Below are positions 30,701-43,800 of a stretch of DNA of 64,000 nucleotides, piece after piece. The notes below the pieces were generated by a model that ran no database searches, was not told the origin of the DNA, and saw only the letters and a program-made list of their open reading frames with translations. The DNA is from Parelaphostrongylus tenuis (taxonomy: Eukaryota; Nematoda; Chromadorea; Rhabditida; Metastrongylidae), in NCBI GenBank assembly GCA_019055375.1, contig JAHQIW010007146.1, forward strand, positions 62,001 to 126,000. Direction: 5' to 3'. The position numbers were made by a program, and so were the translations under genes. How positions within the stretch are numbered: the stretch's first letter is position 1; every line of letters starts with the position of its first letter.

Positions 30701-33700
30701 AAATAGCCAGCGTGGGCTTTCCGGGAGAAATAGAAAGCATATAAATTGGATAACAGCCGGAATCGCAGCAAATCCAAACATTAAGCTGAAAAATAGCTAT
30801 CCCTTTTAAGAAAAATGGAAAGCTATGAGCAATACCTGAAAGGCTTTTCTGGTCTTCTCAGATTCCTACGACGTAACTTGCAAAAAGAAGTGAGAGAAAC
30901 AAAACGCAGTGGTCAGTGATAGTGCAGCACATGCATAGTCATAGGTCGACAGAACACTGGGCACACCGTATCCAATCTTCAGGATGGGTGAATTCCTGCT
31001 ATACTAATTTGGGAGAGCTTCCTCTCGTTCACAGAGGCGTGGAATTGTCCACAACGCTGCTTTACAAACGTCATAGAATGATTGACTTAGGGAGTTATGA
31101 AGAATCAGTTCCACCATCATTCATCTACCCGAATGGAATTGTGAATTTTTCGTATAATATGTGAAGATGAGTGTTATAAAAAGATAGAAATAAAGAAAAC
31201 AGGATTATGACCGACCGCCATCCAACGTTGAAAGGATCGATATAACTGAAAGCTCCTCCAATTATGTTTGCGACAACGAGACCAAGGGTGATCATTAGCT
31301 GAAAGCCGGTCACCATACGACCACGAATATGAGACGGTGATACTTCACTAACATAAACGGGTACGATCATGGAAGCAAAACCTATAATAAGATTGTATAA
31401 TAGAAAGATGCTCCACATTGACGAATTCTTTCATAATCCGTAAGAATATTTCAAGCTTTTTCGAGGTTGATAGGTTACGTTCGTTTTGTGGTTTACTTAC
31501 ATTTTGGCGGAATCGCCATCATCAGAGCCACTAGCCCCTTATAGTAGAGATGAGGCGTCGAGCAATAGCGCGCTCTAGACAAGAGAATCCATGGCTGCCA
31601 CCGTACCTACAATCGATGCCTTGCGGCTGGTATATTACGTTTCAATCGACCTTTTTTCTATAGCCTCGTATTGTACAAACTTCGAAAAGGCTTGAAATAT
31701 TTCTACAGACTATATACTGAATTTTTTGAAGGCATGATTATAATAAACAGTCAACTGAAAGGTAATATATACTGCTCGTACCAGCCGCAAGACATCGACC
31801 GTGGGTACGATGGCAGCCACGATTTCTCTTGGCGAGAGCGCACTACTGTTCGGCTCCCCATCTTTGTGATGTGGGCGAGTGGTTGTGATGATGGCGATAC
31901 CGCCAGAACTTATGCAAGCCACCAAAGGAACGTGGTACATCAACATCGAAAAAGCTTGCAACATCTTAACAGACTGCATGTTGCAATATTATCCCGTTTG
32001 TTTCAAGTGTTTTTTATGACCACGCTCAAAATTGAATATATATCATAATTATCCCATAATAGCCACTTGACATGTTGGATAAAACAATAATTATAAGATA
32101 TATACTGAATTTTTGAAAGCGGTGTTATAAAAATAGTGCTTTTCAAAAGAACTCTTTCATGATCGATCTCTTGGCTTTTTTTGCCATTGTGGGGTAGAAT
32201 AGCGACCAAAGTCGAAAATTAATATAGATGTCTCAATCTTACCGATGGCGATACCGAGCAAAATTCTGCCTATAGCGAGAATGGGCTTCGTCCACGCAAC
32301 TCCACAAATAACAGCTCCAACAGTGAACACGATTGATGCGGCAACAATGACTTTTCTTCGACCAAAACGATCGGATCCACTAGCAGATAACAACGCTCCC
32401 AAAGCAGCGAACCCTGAAAACGAAAACAGCAGTAATAGAAGTCTCTTGTAGGATTCTTTGACGTGAGCTTACCACCATAGCTCATATACATCTGACGTGC
32501 GTTCTATTGCTCCCTTAAGTCACAAAAATGATTTATTATGGTTGGCTTATATTAATGTAGAAAGTATGGAATGTCTGTCTAATTTGTCATAATGAATTTT
32601 ATTATAAAGTGAATGACGCTCTGTTGAACTAAGCATTCAGCTCATCGTGCTATAGCAAGATGTAAAATGCAGGTGTGTATCTAACCCTTGAATTCTAGGC
32701 GGCACGTATCTGTGCGCCGCGCGCGGATTGGACATATGGGACTTTTGGTGTATAAAGAAAACCCAAATTTCGTAAATCTCTTGTACTTTATGAGAAAACG
32801 ACATTCCTTCGCAAACGAACATATTTTCGAGTGTTATACAACATTCGTTTCTTTTTTGTCTAAGCTTTTGTAGCTTGAGAAATGCCAAGTTTGATACTGA
32901 GTTTCACTCATGACATGACCTTCATACTACGTGCTACTAACAAAGGAAAATTAAGTTTTGCTTGAGCAGTGCGTTACTTCAACTTCACCGCAAATTTTTT
33001 GCTTTACATAGTAAAGTTTTATGTTAAAGGAACTAAGCCTTTATGAAAAAATAGCATATTTTTGAAAGGACTTATACAAAGGCATTTTTAGTTAGAAGAT
33101 TCCCAAAGTTGTCCTTTTTTCATTGAAATTTCTTTAGAATATAGTCACATTCTGTGGATTATATCCACGATTGTTTGGCTTTTTTCTAAAAATGAGCTTT
33201 TTCGCTAGCTACCCCTAACCTTTGATAGTTCGAGCACTGAAAACTTAGTACCAGGCTTGATTTCTAGGGAGACGCTGCGTTTAACGTGCGATCCTCCCGT
33301 CTGCCGCGTGAAAAATCAACGTGAGACTCAAAAGTCGATGTATTGGTGTAAGAAAATAATCAATTTTGGAACATTTTTTTTTAACCACGCATCTCGTCTT
33401 ATTCACGTGTTTTTGAATTATTGACAGCTACTCATGATCTCCTGAATATTTCTCATCTCAATCCTTTGTATTAGGAGAGGAAAAAAATAGTAGAAGAGAA
33501 AAGAAGTCTAAATAATAGACGAGCAAAAAGATAAAAACAAAGTTCTTATCAAATAAAAACTTATTCCACAGTTTCTTGAAACTTAAACAGACTTTTAACG
33601 GGGGAATAAAAGGGAGACAGAGAGATAGGGCTCTCACAAATGAGGAATTTTTGTTAGAGTTTTTGACGTACCAGGTGTCACGCTGACGATTATTTCTTGC

Positions 33701-36700
33701 CAAATGTATTCCATTGGTTTCATTCCACTGTTCTCTGGTACGAATAACATTCCAGCTGAGACGATCCCCGTGTCGTATCCAAATAAAAATCCACCTTAAT
33801 TCTTTTATTTCTTGAGACATTAAAATATCCACAACAATTTGAAAAACCGACTTTGTTCAACCTTGGCAATAACGCTCAATAATAGCTTTTTTGGATTCAG
33901 TTAATAAGGTTTTCGGAAACTTTTCATTTCCGCGAAGCGCCATCACATCTTTTATGCAGGTCCCAGCAAATTTAGCACTAAATTCGACTCCTCACAATCG
34001 TCCTCCTCAAAGGTCTTCAAAAATTTCGCATTCTGCAAAATATGATTTCATCTTGTTACCTATGACAGACACAGATGATAATTACGCAGCGTTCATAGCA
34101 TTACGCTCAACGGTTTCGTCAGAGTTTTTTTAAGGGGCACGATACCCATCTCTAATAAATTCTTTTTAAGTTACTATAAGAAAAACATGGTATCCTGCTG
34201 TTTAGTACGATTTCCTGAACATTGCTACAAAATTCGGCCTCACAACTGGACCATGAAAATGGAATTCAGGCAGCATGAAGACCATATTTTTTGATGTATT
34301 TCACACGGCATTAGAACTCTCTCTGTGTATTTCAACTTCTACGTTCGATTCTATTTGTCGCATACATCTTCCAAGAAGATATGTGAACATTTCGCTTGTT
34401 TCAAAATGAATCATAACTGTCCATTCGACCGCTTTTTATAGACCGTGCTCAGTCAATAATAATCTGATAAGGATTTTATTTTGAGCCACTGAGGTCCAAG
34501 TGCTAACGCTTTCTATTGTTGCTTCTAACATTTCACGATATTAGATCGGCGCTTGTTGCAATACTTCAACTTACTGCCCATGTTCCCCTTCGTTCTCTTC
34601 GTGCTCTTATACTATACCTCTAGCTTAACCACAGAATATAGATATTTGGCTAATAATTGGGCTATTTTGAAGTAAATTCATGTTTCTATAATCTCCTAAG
34701 ATTATTTTAGATGACTCTACTGATTCTTAAGTTCGCTAATTTTCAAAATTTGAAATGACATGGGTACAAGATGAGGCCTCGCCATTTGTAATGTTGAATA
34801 TGTCTTCGACTCACTATAGAAAAATTTGCCCAAATTTTCATTGTTATAACTTGTCATTAGGCCATGACTCAATATAGAGATCATCTTATCTCATCCTGTC
34901 GAAAATTTCCATTTGCACTATCGAGAAGGCGCAGAAAGAAAAACCGGACTACACAAAAGTGGTATAGATGGTTAGTAACTGTACGATAATTATTTTGTCC
35001 ATGACAAGATTTTGTTCCATGAAAAATAAAGTTTTGTTTCTCATTCGAAAATTTCTCATTGGATAAAAATTTTGTTGTAATGAACTATAATCTTTAAATA
35101 TATAATTTGGCTTTCAGAAGGACTTCTTCGAGCTGTGTAACGACCGAAAGAATATCAAGTTTCACACTAAGTAAGCACTTCTTGTCGACTAGGGTGTGTA
35201 CAGAAGTACTCTTTGATGAGCAAACACATTTTCTTAATCAGAAAGATTTGCTCTATCCAATGGTCAAAATTTTATTATAAAAGAACTTTTATCAGGCAAG
35301 AAATCTTCAATTGTAAACAAAACCTCATTTTGACTGGTACTTGGTTAAAACAAGAAATATTAGAAAGAAAATGTACCTTTAAACTTCCTTGATTCAAGCT
35401 ATCAAATGATCATATGTTCGGCAGATAACAGCAAAGATTACGCTTTTACCGAAGGCCTCAGGTGGCGCCGCCATAAAAGAACAGTATCTTTTCGTCGCCT
35501 CAACACGAAAGTTCTCAAGCCAGGTGTTATGTAGAAAGGCTTTTACTTTATCAAACAAGTTTCATTTCAATACACGGCTTTCGATGAGAGGAAGGTACTG
35601 TTGCCTTGAGACGTGGGATCGAACCAATGACCACGTGTAATGTCACAGGTATTAGCTAGTCGACGCGCGTAAGTTCTTTAGTACTAGTGCTATCCCGCAT
35701 GATTCATGTGGAAAGGAGAAATGAATATAAAATTGTAGTTTCCATTGCATGTTCAATCACAGACCGAAGATCCTTCCGTCTGCCCCATTATGTCGAAAAA
35801 ATTGTGCGTGACACATGATACTCCATAATGGAAACCGGTGTTGGAAGTGTTGTCGACTGAATAAACAACGGAAGCGCGTAGTTTATATTTACCTCCAAGA
35901 AAAATCTACAATATTTCATAATATTCCACGCGTTACTATCAGTTTGTAAAGAAGAAATAAAAGCAGTGTCAAAACACATCAACAATGCTTTAACTCCATT
36001 TGCTTTTCTTGTTTAACTCACCTAGACTTTTCTCCAAAATATTTATTGACTATCCGAAAATTTACAGCATTTTCTGACAATTTTTTTGAAATATTGTATG
36101 TTAATCTAACCAATTGAAATTCGTAATCTCCTAGATTTATTCAACACACAATTTTATTTCACTCTGCGAGTTCCCTATTAATAACAGCGATATACCGATC
36201 ATCGCCAATTAACAGCAGCCACAAACACCAGCAAAATCCTATGGATATTACCCCGTTTCAATGAGTCTTCGTTTTTACGAGATTACTCTAGGTTTTGTGT
36301 TATGATAGGAGGTTTGACTAGATTCCTATCATACCCCTCTTGTCAGTGCCGCTTTTTGATGTTCAAGAAACATTTGTCCATCAGGACAACATCCAAAATA
36401 TTGGATGCTTTCCTGACATCTAGAGGCTATAAAATAACGCTAAATGGAAAATTTGGTGAAGACTACGCCATACCTGGGATAACGAGTTGGACCACAACAA
36501 TTTCATATTTACTTAGGTAACTCAAATCGGTTCAAGTTGAGCACTATCTTATCAGAAAGTCATCATCTGAATTCAGTCAAATGTATAAGTTTGGTCCAAC
36601 GTAAGCCAAGCTACGAATTTGGTTCTCCAGGAACTAGCAATCATGATGACCATTCGGTCACATGTAAATTCAAAATGATAATGGTCTAGAGGTTAAAACT

Positions 36701-38192
36701 AGAACGCACATGATCCTTTTCTAATAGATTCTGGCTGCTCAATACTTCTACATCTTTACGGATTTTTCTCAGCTTTTTGCTGCTTTGAAGAACTACAGTA
36801 GGAGTTTTTAAATGTTTCCTAAATGAAAGTATACTTTGTACTGGATTTTTACGTACAGGATGAAGTGACACAATAGTTAGTGATGTCGTGACTAGGAAGC
36901 AAATAATCGAAACTTCAATTCAATCTTCTCCACCAACACTCTCTTGCGGCCATTTCACTGAACGCTTAAAAACGCCTTGGTTCAGGTACCTTGAAGATAG
37001 ATAGAAGGATCGTATTGACAACCGTGCTACAATACTTATGAGGACAAAGTTCTTACGCAGTAGCCGAGGTAACATGTGAGATGACTGAATCTTTGTGGAG
37101 GATGAATGAGTAAACGAATCGGATTCGAGATGTGCTAGGAGCCGCACAATGAGTTGTGTGACAGATTGTGTAAAATGTGAAATGCAAAAGAAAATTCCTT
37201 CCATGTATTTTGAGATTTTAACTTTCTATTTTGATAGCCTTCTACAAGTTGTCCAAAAAAATGTTTTTGACTTGTTGAGAAATTCTGTCCGTTAGAAATA
37301 AAACGGAGGCACATAATTTTTGTTTATCCATAATAAATCTCATGATAATAATGATATTGTATAGACGAATTCGCCAACTGAGTAAATTAGTTTCGTTAGA
37401 GTTCTTTCCTATCACTGAGATTAGAAAGAATGATAGAAAACTTTAATGCGCCTGAACGAATTATTGCAGAGTAAAAATTGAAATAAATCTTGTAGAATAG
37501 CGCAAACATCCAAAGAAAAAAAATTATTCATTGTTCAATATGGAAAGTACGGTGACCATTAATTCGATCGCCTTTTGCGGCGTTTCATTTAGTTCATGAA
37601 GGAGACACTCTGAAACAGCATGAACATTCAGAGAAAAGCCGATGAGGTAAGTTACATGCAAGTCTCACCCTTACCGGGTGTATATCCCGTAACTATCAGT
37701 TTAAATGGGATTATAGTCTATATTTGTCTACTAAACTCATTGACGATAGGTTTGCCACAGCTTCGATACCTTTCATCGAAAAAAGAGTGGTAAAGAGTCA
37801 TGTTAGTGCAGTGGTTGCCACGCGCCCCTGATAAGAATTAGACGTGCGTCAAACTGTCGCCCGATGTCCAAAGTTTTGCATATCACAGTCAACATTATTG
37901 GATACCTACTTATACTGTCAAAACACTGCTCTGAGAAGCGGTAAAAAAAATTATTATAGATAACATTGGAACATTCTAAGCTGTGTAGAACTGCTTCCGT
38001 TTCCACGAACAATGCGCTTCCGGACTGCTTATTCTTGTCCGTGCGATCAATTTTGGCCTTATGATGAGATATCAATAAAACGATTTATATGTATGAAGCT
38101 AGCTTACCGATAACTGCTGAAAATGAAAGTATATAGACGAACCAGCCCATTTTTGGAATATGTGGTGGTTTCGGTATACCACTGGTGCCCAT
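24735..38192 (-). CDS. HMIT-type proton/myo-inositol cotransporter, copy B (complete)
   Basis: Exons on the minus strand: 38108-38192, 33672-33794, 32243-32413, 31216-31381, 30671-30785, 30488-30593, 29724-29835, 29416-29495, 29205-29341, 28094-28176, 26855-26919, 26655-26729, 26435-26530, 25419-25571, 24735-24934. They total 1767 nt, giving 588 residues and a TAA stop, with every phase consistent. MFS sugar-porter signatures: [10 protein letters not shown] (29-38), DRFGRR (84-89), [13 protein letters not shown] (136-148), PESPRW (203-208), QQLSGIN (284-290), ERVGRR (334-339), LWARS (487-491), PETKG (544-548). The loop between TM9 and TM10 is long and cysteine-rich (C389, C395, C398, C404, C407, C417, C433), the feature that separates HMIT/SLC2A13 from GLUTs. 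Human HMIT is about 650 residues. In C. elegans, HMIT genes act in osmoprotection; the same role here is inference. It lies tandem to copy A, same strand, about 11 kb downstream of copy A's start. Confidence 0.95.
25775..26290. repeat. Foldback hammerhead repeat (retrozyme-like unit)
   Basis: The right unit (about 25965-26290, plus) starts with AGGTATAATTATGATAAAAG, runs through the ribozyme at 26138-26180 and ends AAGGTATAATGAGAG, so its start and end overlap in sequence. A left copy (25780-25960, minus) lacks the ribozyme half but contains the join region (GAGCGTGATCTAAAC..CTCGAGATAAAAGTAT..CCAATGAGC), which is a head-to-tail junction of the unit. Unit length about 320 bp. Located in the HMIT copy B intron 25572-26434. 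Confidence 0.65.
26138..26180 (+). ncRNA. Hammerhead ribozyme, compact form
   Basis: Stem I GCCCGG/TCGGGC (six pairs, one wobble), core CTGATGA (26144-26150), stem II GTC/GAC around TGTAAG, GAA (26163-26165), stem III ACA/TGT with loop GG, H17 = C at 26174. All canonical core positions are intact; predicted cleavage after 26174. This is the cleanest copy in the window. Confidence 0.85.
27649..27925 (+). pseudogene. mariner transposase, N-terminal fragment
   Basis: Translation gives [18 protein letters not shown] and [20 protein letters not shown], matching the two helix-turn-helix DNA-binding domains of mariner transposase. It has an in-frame stop replacing the usual Arg before WF and at least one frameshift. 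It sits in the HMIT copy B intron between 26919 and 28094. Confidence 0.8.
31460..31930. repeat. Foldback repeat (same family as 22810-23245)
   Basis: Arms at about 31470-31640 and 31770-31930. The left arm on the minus strand and the right arm on the plus strand both read TGATGATGGCGAT then CCGCCA, so GGCG/CGCC forms a perfect hairpin after a TGATGA string. Sits in the HMIT copy B intron between 31381 and 32243. Confidence 0.55.
37795..37965 (+). repeat. tRNA-like SINE, family 2 (degraded copy)
   Basis: GTGCAGTGGTTGCCACGCG is followed by a decayed B-box region and the family tail string AAAGTTTTGCATATCAC. Lies in intron 1 of HMIT copy B. Confidence 0.4.
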
Positions 38193-38340
38193 CGAAATCT
38201 TAACAGAAACAACGTTTTTTCATTTCTGAGTTATCAGTGTTCTAATTTCTGGAAAATTTATCCTACAAAATCAGTGATATAAAAAAACTAGTTTCAAATG
38301 TTCCACTCCTCGAAATATGCAAATGCGTAAATGTGACCAT

Positions 38341-38425
38341 ATAACTCCATGTATGTCACATCACGCTTAGCAATAACGCGTGTGAGCCGTATGTAGCCTA
38401 TGCTATCACCATTATATCAAATAAC
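38341..38425 (-). promoter_or_regulatory. Conserved 5' flanking block of HMIT copy B
   Basis: Counterpart of 13921-14010. On the gene strand it contains a TGATAG (GATA-like) string next to ATAATGGT and then CACGCGTTATT. Copy A shares the latter two but not the GATA string, so only the latter two are candidates for a common control element. Function is inferred from conservation and position only. Confidence 0.4.
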
Positions 38426-41400
38426 GATTGCATCTCCAACGTCGTTCTTTCTTTTCATGTGTAGTGCCTGATTTACACTGCGCAAAATAAAACAATGTAT
38501 GCGCCGAATTTGTTTCAAATCGTACTCCTTGTTTTTCAAAAGAAACATATCGGCTACTTGTCACTTACTGAATCTTTCATCCACCTAGAAAACAGTAGCC
38601 CATGTGAGCCATATACGATACACTTATTTGTGTTCAATATTGGTTTGCCGAGCTCCAAGTACCGCATTATGGAACAATTATGCAAGATAATGCTTGGCTC
38701 AAATTGTCGCAACCATGTAAAAAGATAAGAGCTCTGATTATGGAATTCCTTCACTCAAATCGGCTTAATTTCAGTCTTATCAATGGCACCTGTTGCTTGT
38801 CTCATCAACTGAACGCGGGATTATCGTCTTTCAATTTCCAGACGTTAACAAAGATTCAATGATATGAAAAAACATAAAATAAATTGGTTGTAACTTACTA
38901 CATTCACTTGCACCATGATGATGAAAAGCGTATATTAAGAAGTTGGAAAAATTAGAAAACGCACTGAAATAACTACGTTATTTTCAGAATAGGGAACAGT
39001 CACAGTAATCCCGGCATCATGCAATCATTACGCCATGCACATTCGAATCAATATATATGTTCAGAAAAGTCTATTATATTCAATCAACAATTAAATTTGA
39101 ATACATTGTAAAATTCTATTGTAACTGTAAAATTGTAAAATTCCGAGTGGTCCATATAAGATGAAGATCATAGCTTTTTCTACGAAAATCGAATACGCTC
39201 GGATACGACCAAGTTTCTTCCCATCCTCTCAAAACTGTTTAATAAAATTATAAAGGAAGAAGTTTTGTAATGATTTCTTTCAGTTATAGCAGCCTTTACC
39301 ACTCTTCATTTGAATTTGTGATCATCACCGTCCATTCAAGTTATCAAAAAAAATTGTGGCACACAAAAGTGTTTATGAGAAAGCAAAAGTGAAGGTTAAC
39401 GAAACGAATGCTGACCTTGGTTTTATTAGTTCTAAAACCAGATGGATGATTCTAAAAGGCGGGTAAAAAACTAACGAGAATTTTTTTTGTCCGAATCAGT
39501 TGAAGTGTATATCTCGATCACCTTTGTAGACATTCTAAGTGACAAAGAAGGCTCACGTTGCTATTTTATCAACGTTTTGCCGGTTAAGACGTGCAGTAAA
39601 AAAGAAAGTACGGGTGACATAGTGACTGGAGACGAGTTGCAGAACAGATATGGTCTTCAGTTCATACTCACACCCCCAGGATAACGAAAACCTCAGGTGT
39701 CGGCAAATTGGGACTGGGAGTGAGGAAACGCCGGCTCAATTGATCACTACGTTACCACAAGGCATTGCATAGACTTAATTTCCATTCAGTCATCATGCTA
39801 CGAATAGGATCGATTGCATTGAGCATCTATAGAAAATCAATTTATGCCGAATGGCTTATTTTTAGTGAAAACAAGTACGAACTATGACGTTTTTGTGAAG
39901 TTGAATTATAAGAGGAACAACAAACTTATAGTTTTTTTTTAGCATATTTATCAAATCAAATCGTTGTCATCTTCAACTCCTATGACCAGTTAGATAGAAC
40001 AGTCACCAGTCAACCTCACACTGCCGTTGAACAAAAAATAATGGTTTTCGGAATGAATAATCACCACGTGCGTTTGTGTTTTTTGACAAACGCAGAGAGC
40101 AACTCCGAAATGATGTCACCACACTGCGTAAACATGTTGCGCACCTTTCTCTATTTTTTTTTCATAGACATTTTTATCAGTAATAATGAGCAGTAATATT
40201 ACAATTTCACATGAAGTAACGTATGTATCGGCTCATAACAGTGCTGGTAACACAGAGTAATAATGTTCTCAAAATTTTCACTAATTGGCACTTTCGATTT
40301 GAAAGCTAGAAGTTCCCAAGAGAAATCGAAGATTCATTATTACAGCGAAAATTGTAAACAGACACTTTTGAATCGTTGCTATTTTCATAATTATTTTTCA
40401 CTATAATTTATTGATATTATTATCGCAAATGGAGGGAATTACATTGACCATCACTCACTCCGCCATTTTTTTTCTAAACTGTATCAATGACAATTACTCT
40501 TCATATCGTGCATAATTATTTACCGTACGGGGGGAGCTGATGGCTAATGACGATAGACGCCCCGACCCTATCTCCCCCAGAACACTTTTCGGCAGTCAAT
40601 AACGGACATCCACGGAACGCCTCAGCCTGACTATTCTTGAGGTTGTAAGGAAACGTGCGCCATCGGTATTTTAGGGCGTTCGTGGAGAATAGAATATACT
40701 CAAGCACACGAGGGAAACGAATCTAATGTTACAAGTACTGGGACTCTCACGGTAAGAACTGTGACGCGGGCAATTATCGTGATGAAGCGATTTATCATGT
40801 TAATACACTGTATTATAGTTCTATAGTTTTTAGTATTATAATTATACTCCATATTGTTAAATGAAAAAAGTGGTTGGTCAATGAAAATTTTAATTTCATT
40901 ATTTTTATATCCCCTATCTTATGTCTGTTGATCCATACCGATCTCATTGATTAACAATGATAATTAATAGTAGCACTTATAAGATCTGTCCTTAGCTATT
41001 TTAGCGTTTTGCTTAATTCTAGTCTAGTTTAATTTTCCTTTTATAGTACTCGTAAAACAAAGATATAATGTGGAAAATCATAAAATGTTGATGATTTTTT
41101 TTGTTTGCCCTGTTTGATAAGAAATTGCGAAATCAAATAACCAATGGGTGCCTATAAGTTTTTAGTTAATCAACGAAAGAAAATTACAGTCAAGAGAACG
41201 TTTCGAAGTGAGTGAGCTGATAAGCGTGAGAAAAAAAAGACTGCGACTGGTATTACGTTGAACAACTAATAGCTGAAAAATAAGAACTTGCGAGATAAGA
41301 ATTTTCCACCTATATTTTGCATTCAATAAGCTTATCAAGTGCATGTAGATCGGAAAGCCTAGACATCGAGATCGTTTTTAACTTTTTCTTCTCACAAAGC

Positions 41401-41429
41401 ATCTTTTGCGTAGAAATTCATTTCGATGT
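38426..41429. other. Intergenic, nothing assigned
   Basis: AT-rich sequence upstream of HMIT copy B. Open frames are short and on both strands; no domain or repeat unit was recognised. Confidence 0.5.
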
Positions 41430-41860
41430 TGAACAATCGTTTAGAGATTTACCATACATTCAATTGAGAACGTAACGTAGGAGTTATTGAAAGAAAGATT
41501 CCCAAAAATTGGTAATGTCTATCTGATTATCTGTTTATTTTATTTTTGGGCATATGGATGCATCGAGCCAGAGTTCCCATCTTTGTAGACAAATCTCGTG
41601 ATACCAATTTTCCGACACTAAAGAGATGAAGATTTCAATTAGCCTAGGACGAGTGATTGAAACAACAACCAGTGTGTGTATCAAAAAGCGTCTCTAATCA
41701 TTAAACTACTCGCGTTCTTCAAATCTAACTAGCTTAAATCAAAATCTATGAGTTACTGGTTGGATACATTCGACAAATCAAATATTACACTTAGACTATT
41801 TTTTGCGGTAAGAAGTGTATGTACCGTTCTAAATCAACCGCAATCACGGAAAAAAGTTTT
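41430..41860. repeat. Duplicated flank upstream of HMIT copy B
   Basis: Partner of 17040-17560 (see its shared landmarks). Same order and spacing relative to the gene. Non-coding as far as can be seen. Confidence 0.55.
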
Positions 41861-42099
41861 CTCTAATTCATCTTTGCTGGAGAAAATGCATTGAAATGTC
41901 CACTAACTGTTGGGCAGCTTTTCATGAGAAGCAAACAAATCTCAAATTAGCGCTTATAGAAAGACATATTAAGTGATCCAAAACATGACAAACATGAAAT
42001 ATTCGAACATCTGGCAAAAGGCTAATTTGTCAAGCAGTTCTCTGAGAGCTACTACTGAAGAGGTCATAGCTCTTCATAGCTTTAGAATATTGGAAATGT

Positions 42100-42400
42100 A
42101 TGCCTATCAACTTTTTGTAATTCGCATCTCTAAGTACAAACACTTGATTTCAATTTTTGTGATCGTCAAAAAACAGAACAGTAGATGACCGTTTGTTTAA
42201 TAGTATAACTATTAGTACCTTAATTCTCATGAAATCCAAGTATTCCAAGTAAGTACAAACAAGAGACACTTCTGTTCAATGTTTTGCTTGATTTCCATTT
42301 TTTTCTGATCTTCAAAAAGCAGAGCAATACATAACGGTTTGATTAGTAGTATAACTATTAACCATAATCCTTGCGATAGTTCTTCACAATATCGCACCTA
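42100..42400 (+). repeat. Imperfect tandem duplication, unit about 150 bp
   Basis: Two adjacent copies share AAGTACAAACA, CTTGATTTC, GATC.TCAAAAA.CAGA and TAGTATAACTATTA. No gene recognised. Confidence 0.5.
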
Positions 42401-43529
42401 AGTGGTTTTTCTGAGCCCTAAACTACTGAATAGCTACAATAGGAGGTTCTCACATACACGCAATCGTTCATGCTCGAGACGAATTCAATAATTCCCTTTA
42501 GGAGTTCAACAATCACCAGTGACTCATCGTCATAGCGAAACTCTCCAAGCTGTCTGCAGTAATTTTGTTGCCAACACATTGGGAGAGCAACTACATCAAA
42601 TCTGAGGTTTAGTGATCTTTGTGTACTTTGGATAATTGCATGGAGCCCATTAACTAAACCGCTCTGATATGTGAAGATGAATGGATTTATCGCTGCACGC
42701 TCTAGTTACTCAACGGGACTAGAAACAATCCAAATGATTGATCATTACTACAGGTGCGCACAAAAGATCTATCAGTGCTCTGTAATTGAGTTAAGCTCTA
42801 AGCAGACGCCAATAAATTCTCCATTCGCTTTTGTTGCCTATTAGGAAAGCTCAGCAGACAGTATAAATTACACACGTGATTCTAGGAACAAGAAGCTACA
42901 TCATCTCCTTTACGTGGTCGCCGTGAATCATTTCTAGACTTCTGTAAAGTCCAGTGCTCAAAAAAATGTGTTTGCAAATTAAGCCACAACATTAGAAAAA
43001 AGCATTATGAATTTTGCCTGGTCATTCACGTTTCAGTAGGAAAATTTGGAGGAAGAAAGATTCAGTGATTTCCGGAGCCGGCTATCTAACCTTGACAACG
43101 ATCAGTTAAAACGGTATTCTTCATAAACAGCACAAAATATCAATGAGATTTATTTATTATCAGTGATTAACATCACTCATCTACTTTCGTGTCTGCTATG
43201 TACGTGTTCGTTCAGAGTTCGGAGAAAAAGGAAATAGAAAATTCTACTCAAAAAGACAACTATCGGGTAAGTCTTTAATTGGTACGAGAAGAACAAACCA
43301 TACTATACACTGAGTAAATATTTTGGGTAGTGTGTTGGGTAAATATCAAAAGTTGTCCTGAAACGGGACGCCTCTCAGACATACTCAGGCTCACTAAAAT
43401 GTCGTCAGACATTGAATAAAAGAACAAAGAACTTTTTACATCGCAATTTGTATTTGAAATCATTGTAATGATTTGTAACTACAATAAGAAAGCGATTGAC
43501 AGTTCATAGAAAAATTAAAAAAGCAGCCA

Positions 43530-43800
43530 GTTTATCTATACTAGAACGCCTATAGAGGCAGTTGCTTCAAGATCCTCACCCCAGAACCATCGTTCTGAGG
43601 GGAACTTTACATTGATAAGATCCAGAGAACACTCAAGATTTTTTATCTCATAACGAAAGTGCTTCAGTACTCTCACGGCAAGCGATAGTATAGATGCCAT
43701 AAAAAAGTTAGAGGAAGGGGGCAGGAGGAGGAGAAGGTGATACCTGTAAGTTTCATGATCTTTCTTGTGGTTCTGTTGCACGAAAGGTTTGTCCTACACT
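43530..43800 (+). repeat. Interspersed repeat, copy 1
   Basis: Aligns with 50010-50275 in the same orientation: shared TAGAGGCAGT, ACTCAAGATTT, TTATCTCATA, GTACTTC- or GTGCTTCAGTACTCT, and GTTTCATGATCTTTC- or GTTCCATGTTCTTTC-. Non-coding by appearance; could be the remains of a duplicated gene segment. Confidence 0.45.

Noticed and set aside
35588..35660. Another tRNA-like SINE on the minus strand (GGTTCGATCCC)
   Set aside because: A B-box-like string exists but no tail or second copy could be matched, so it is not listed as a feature.
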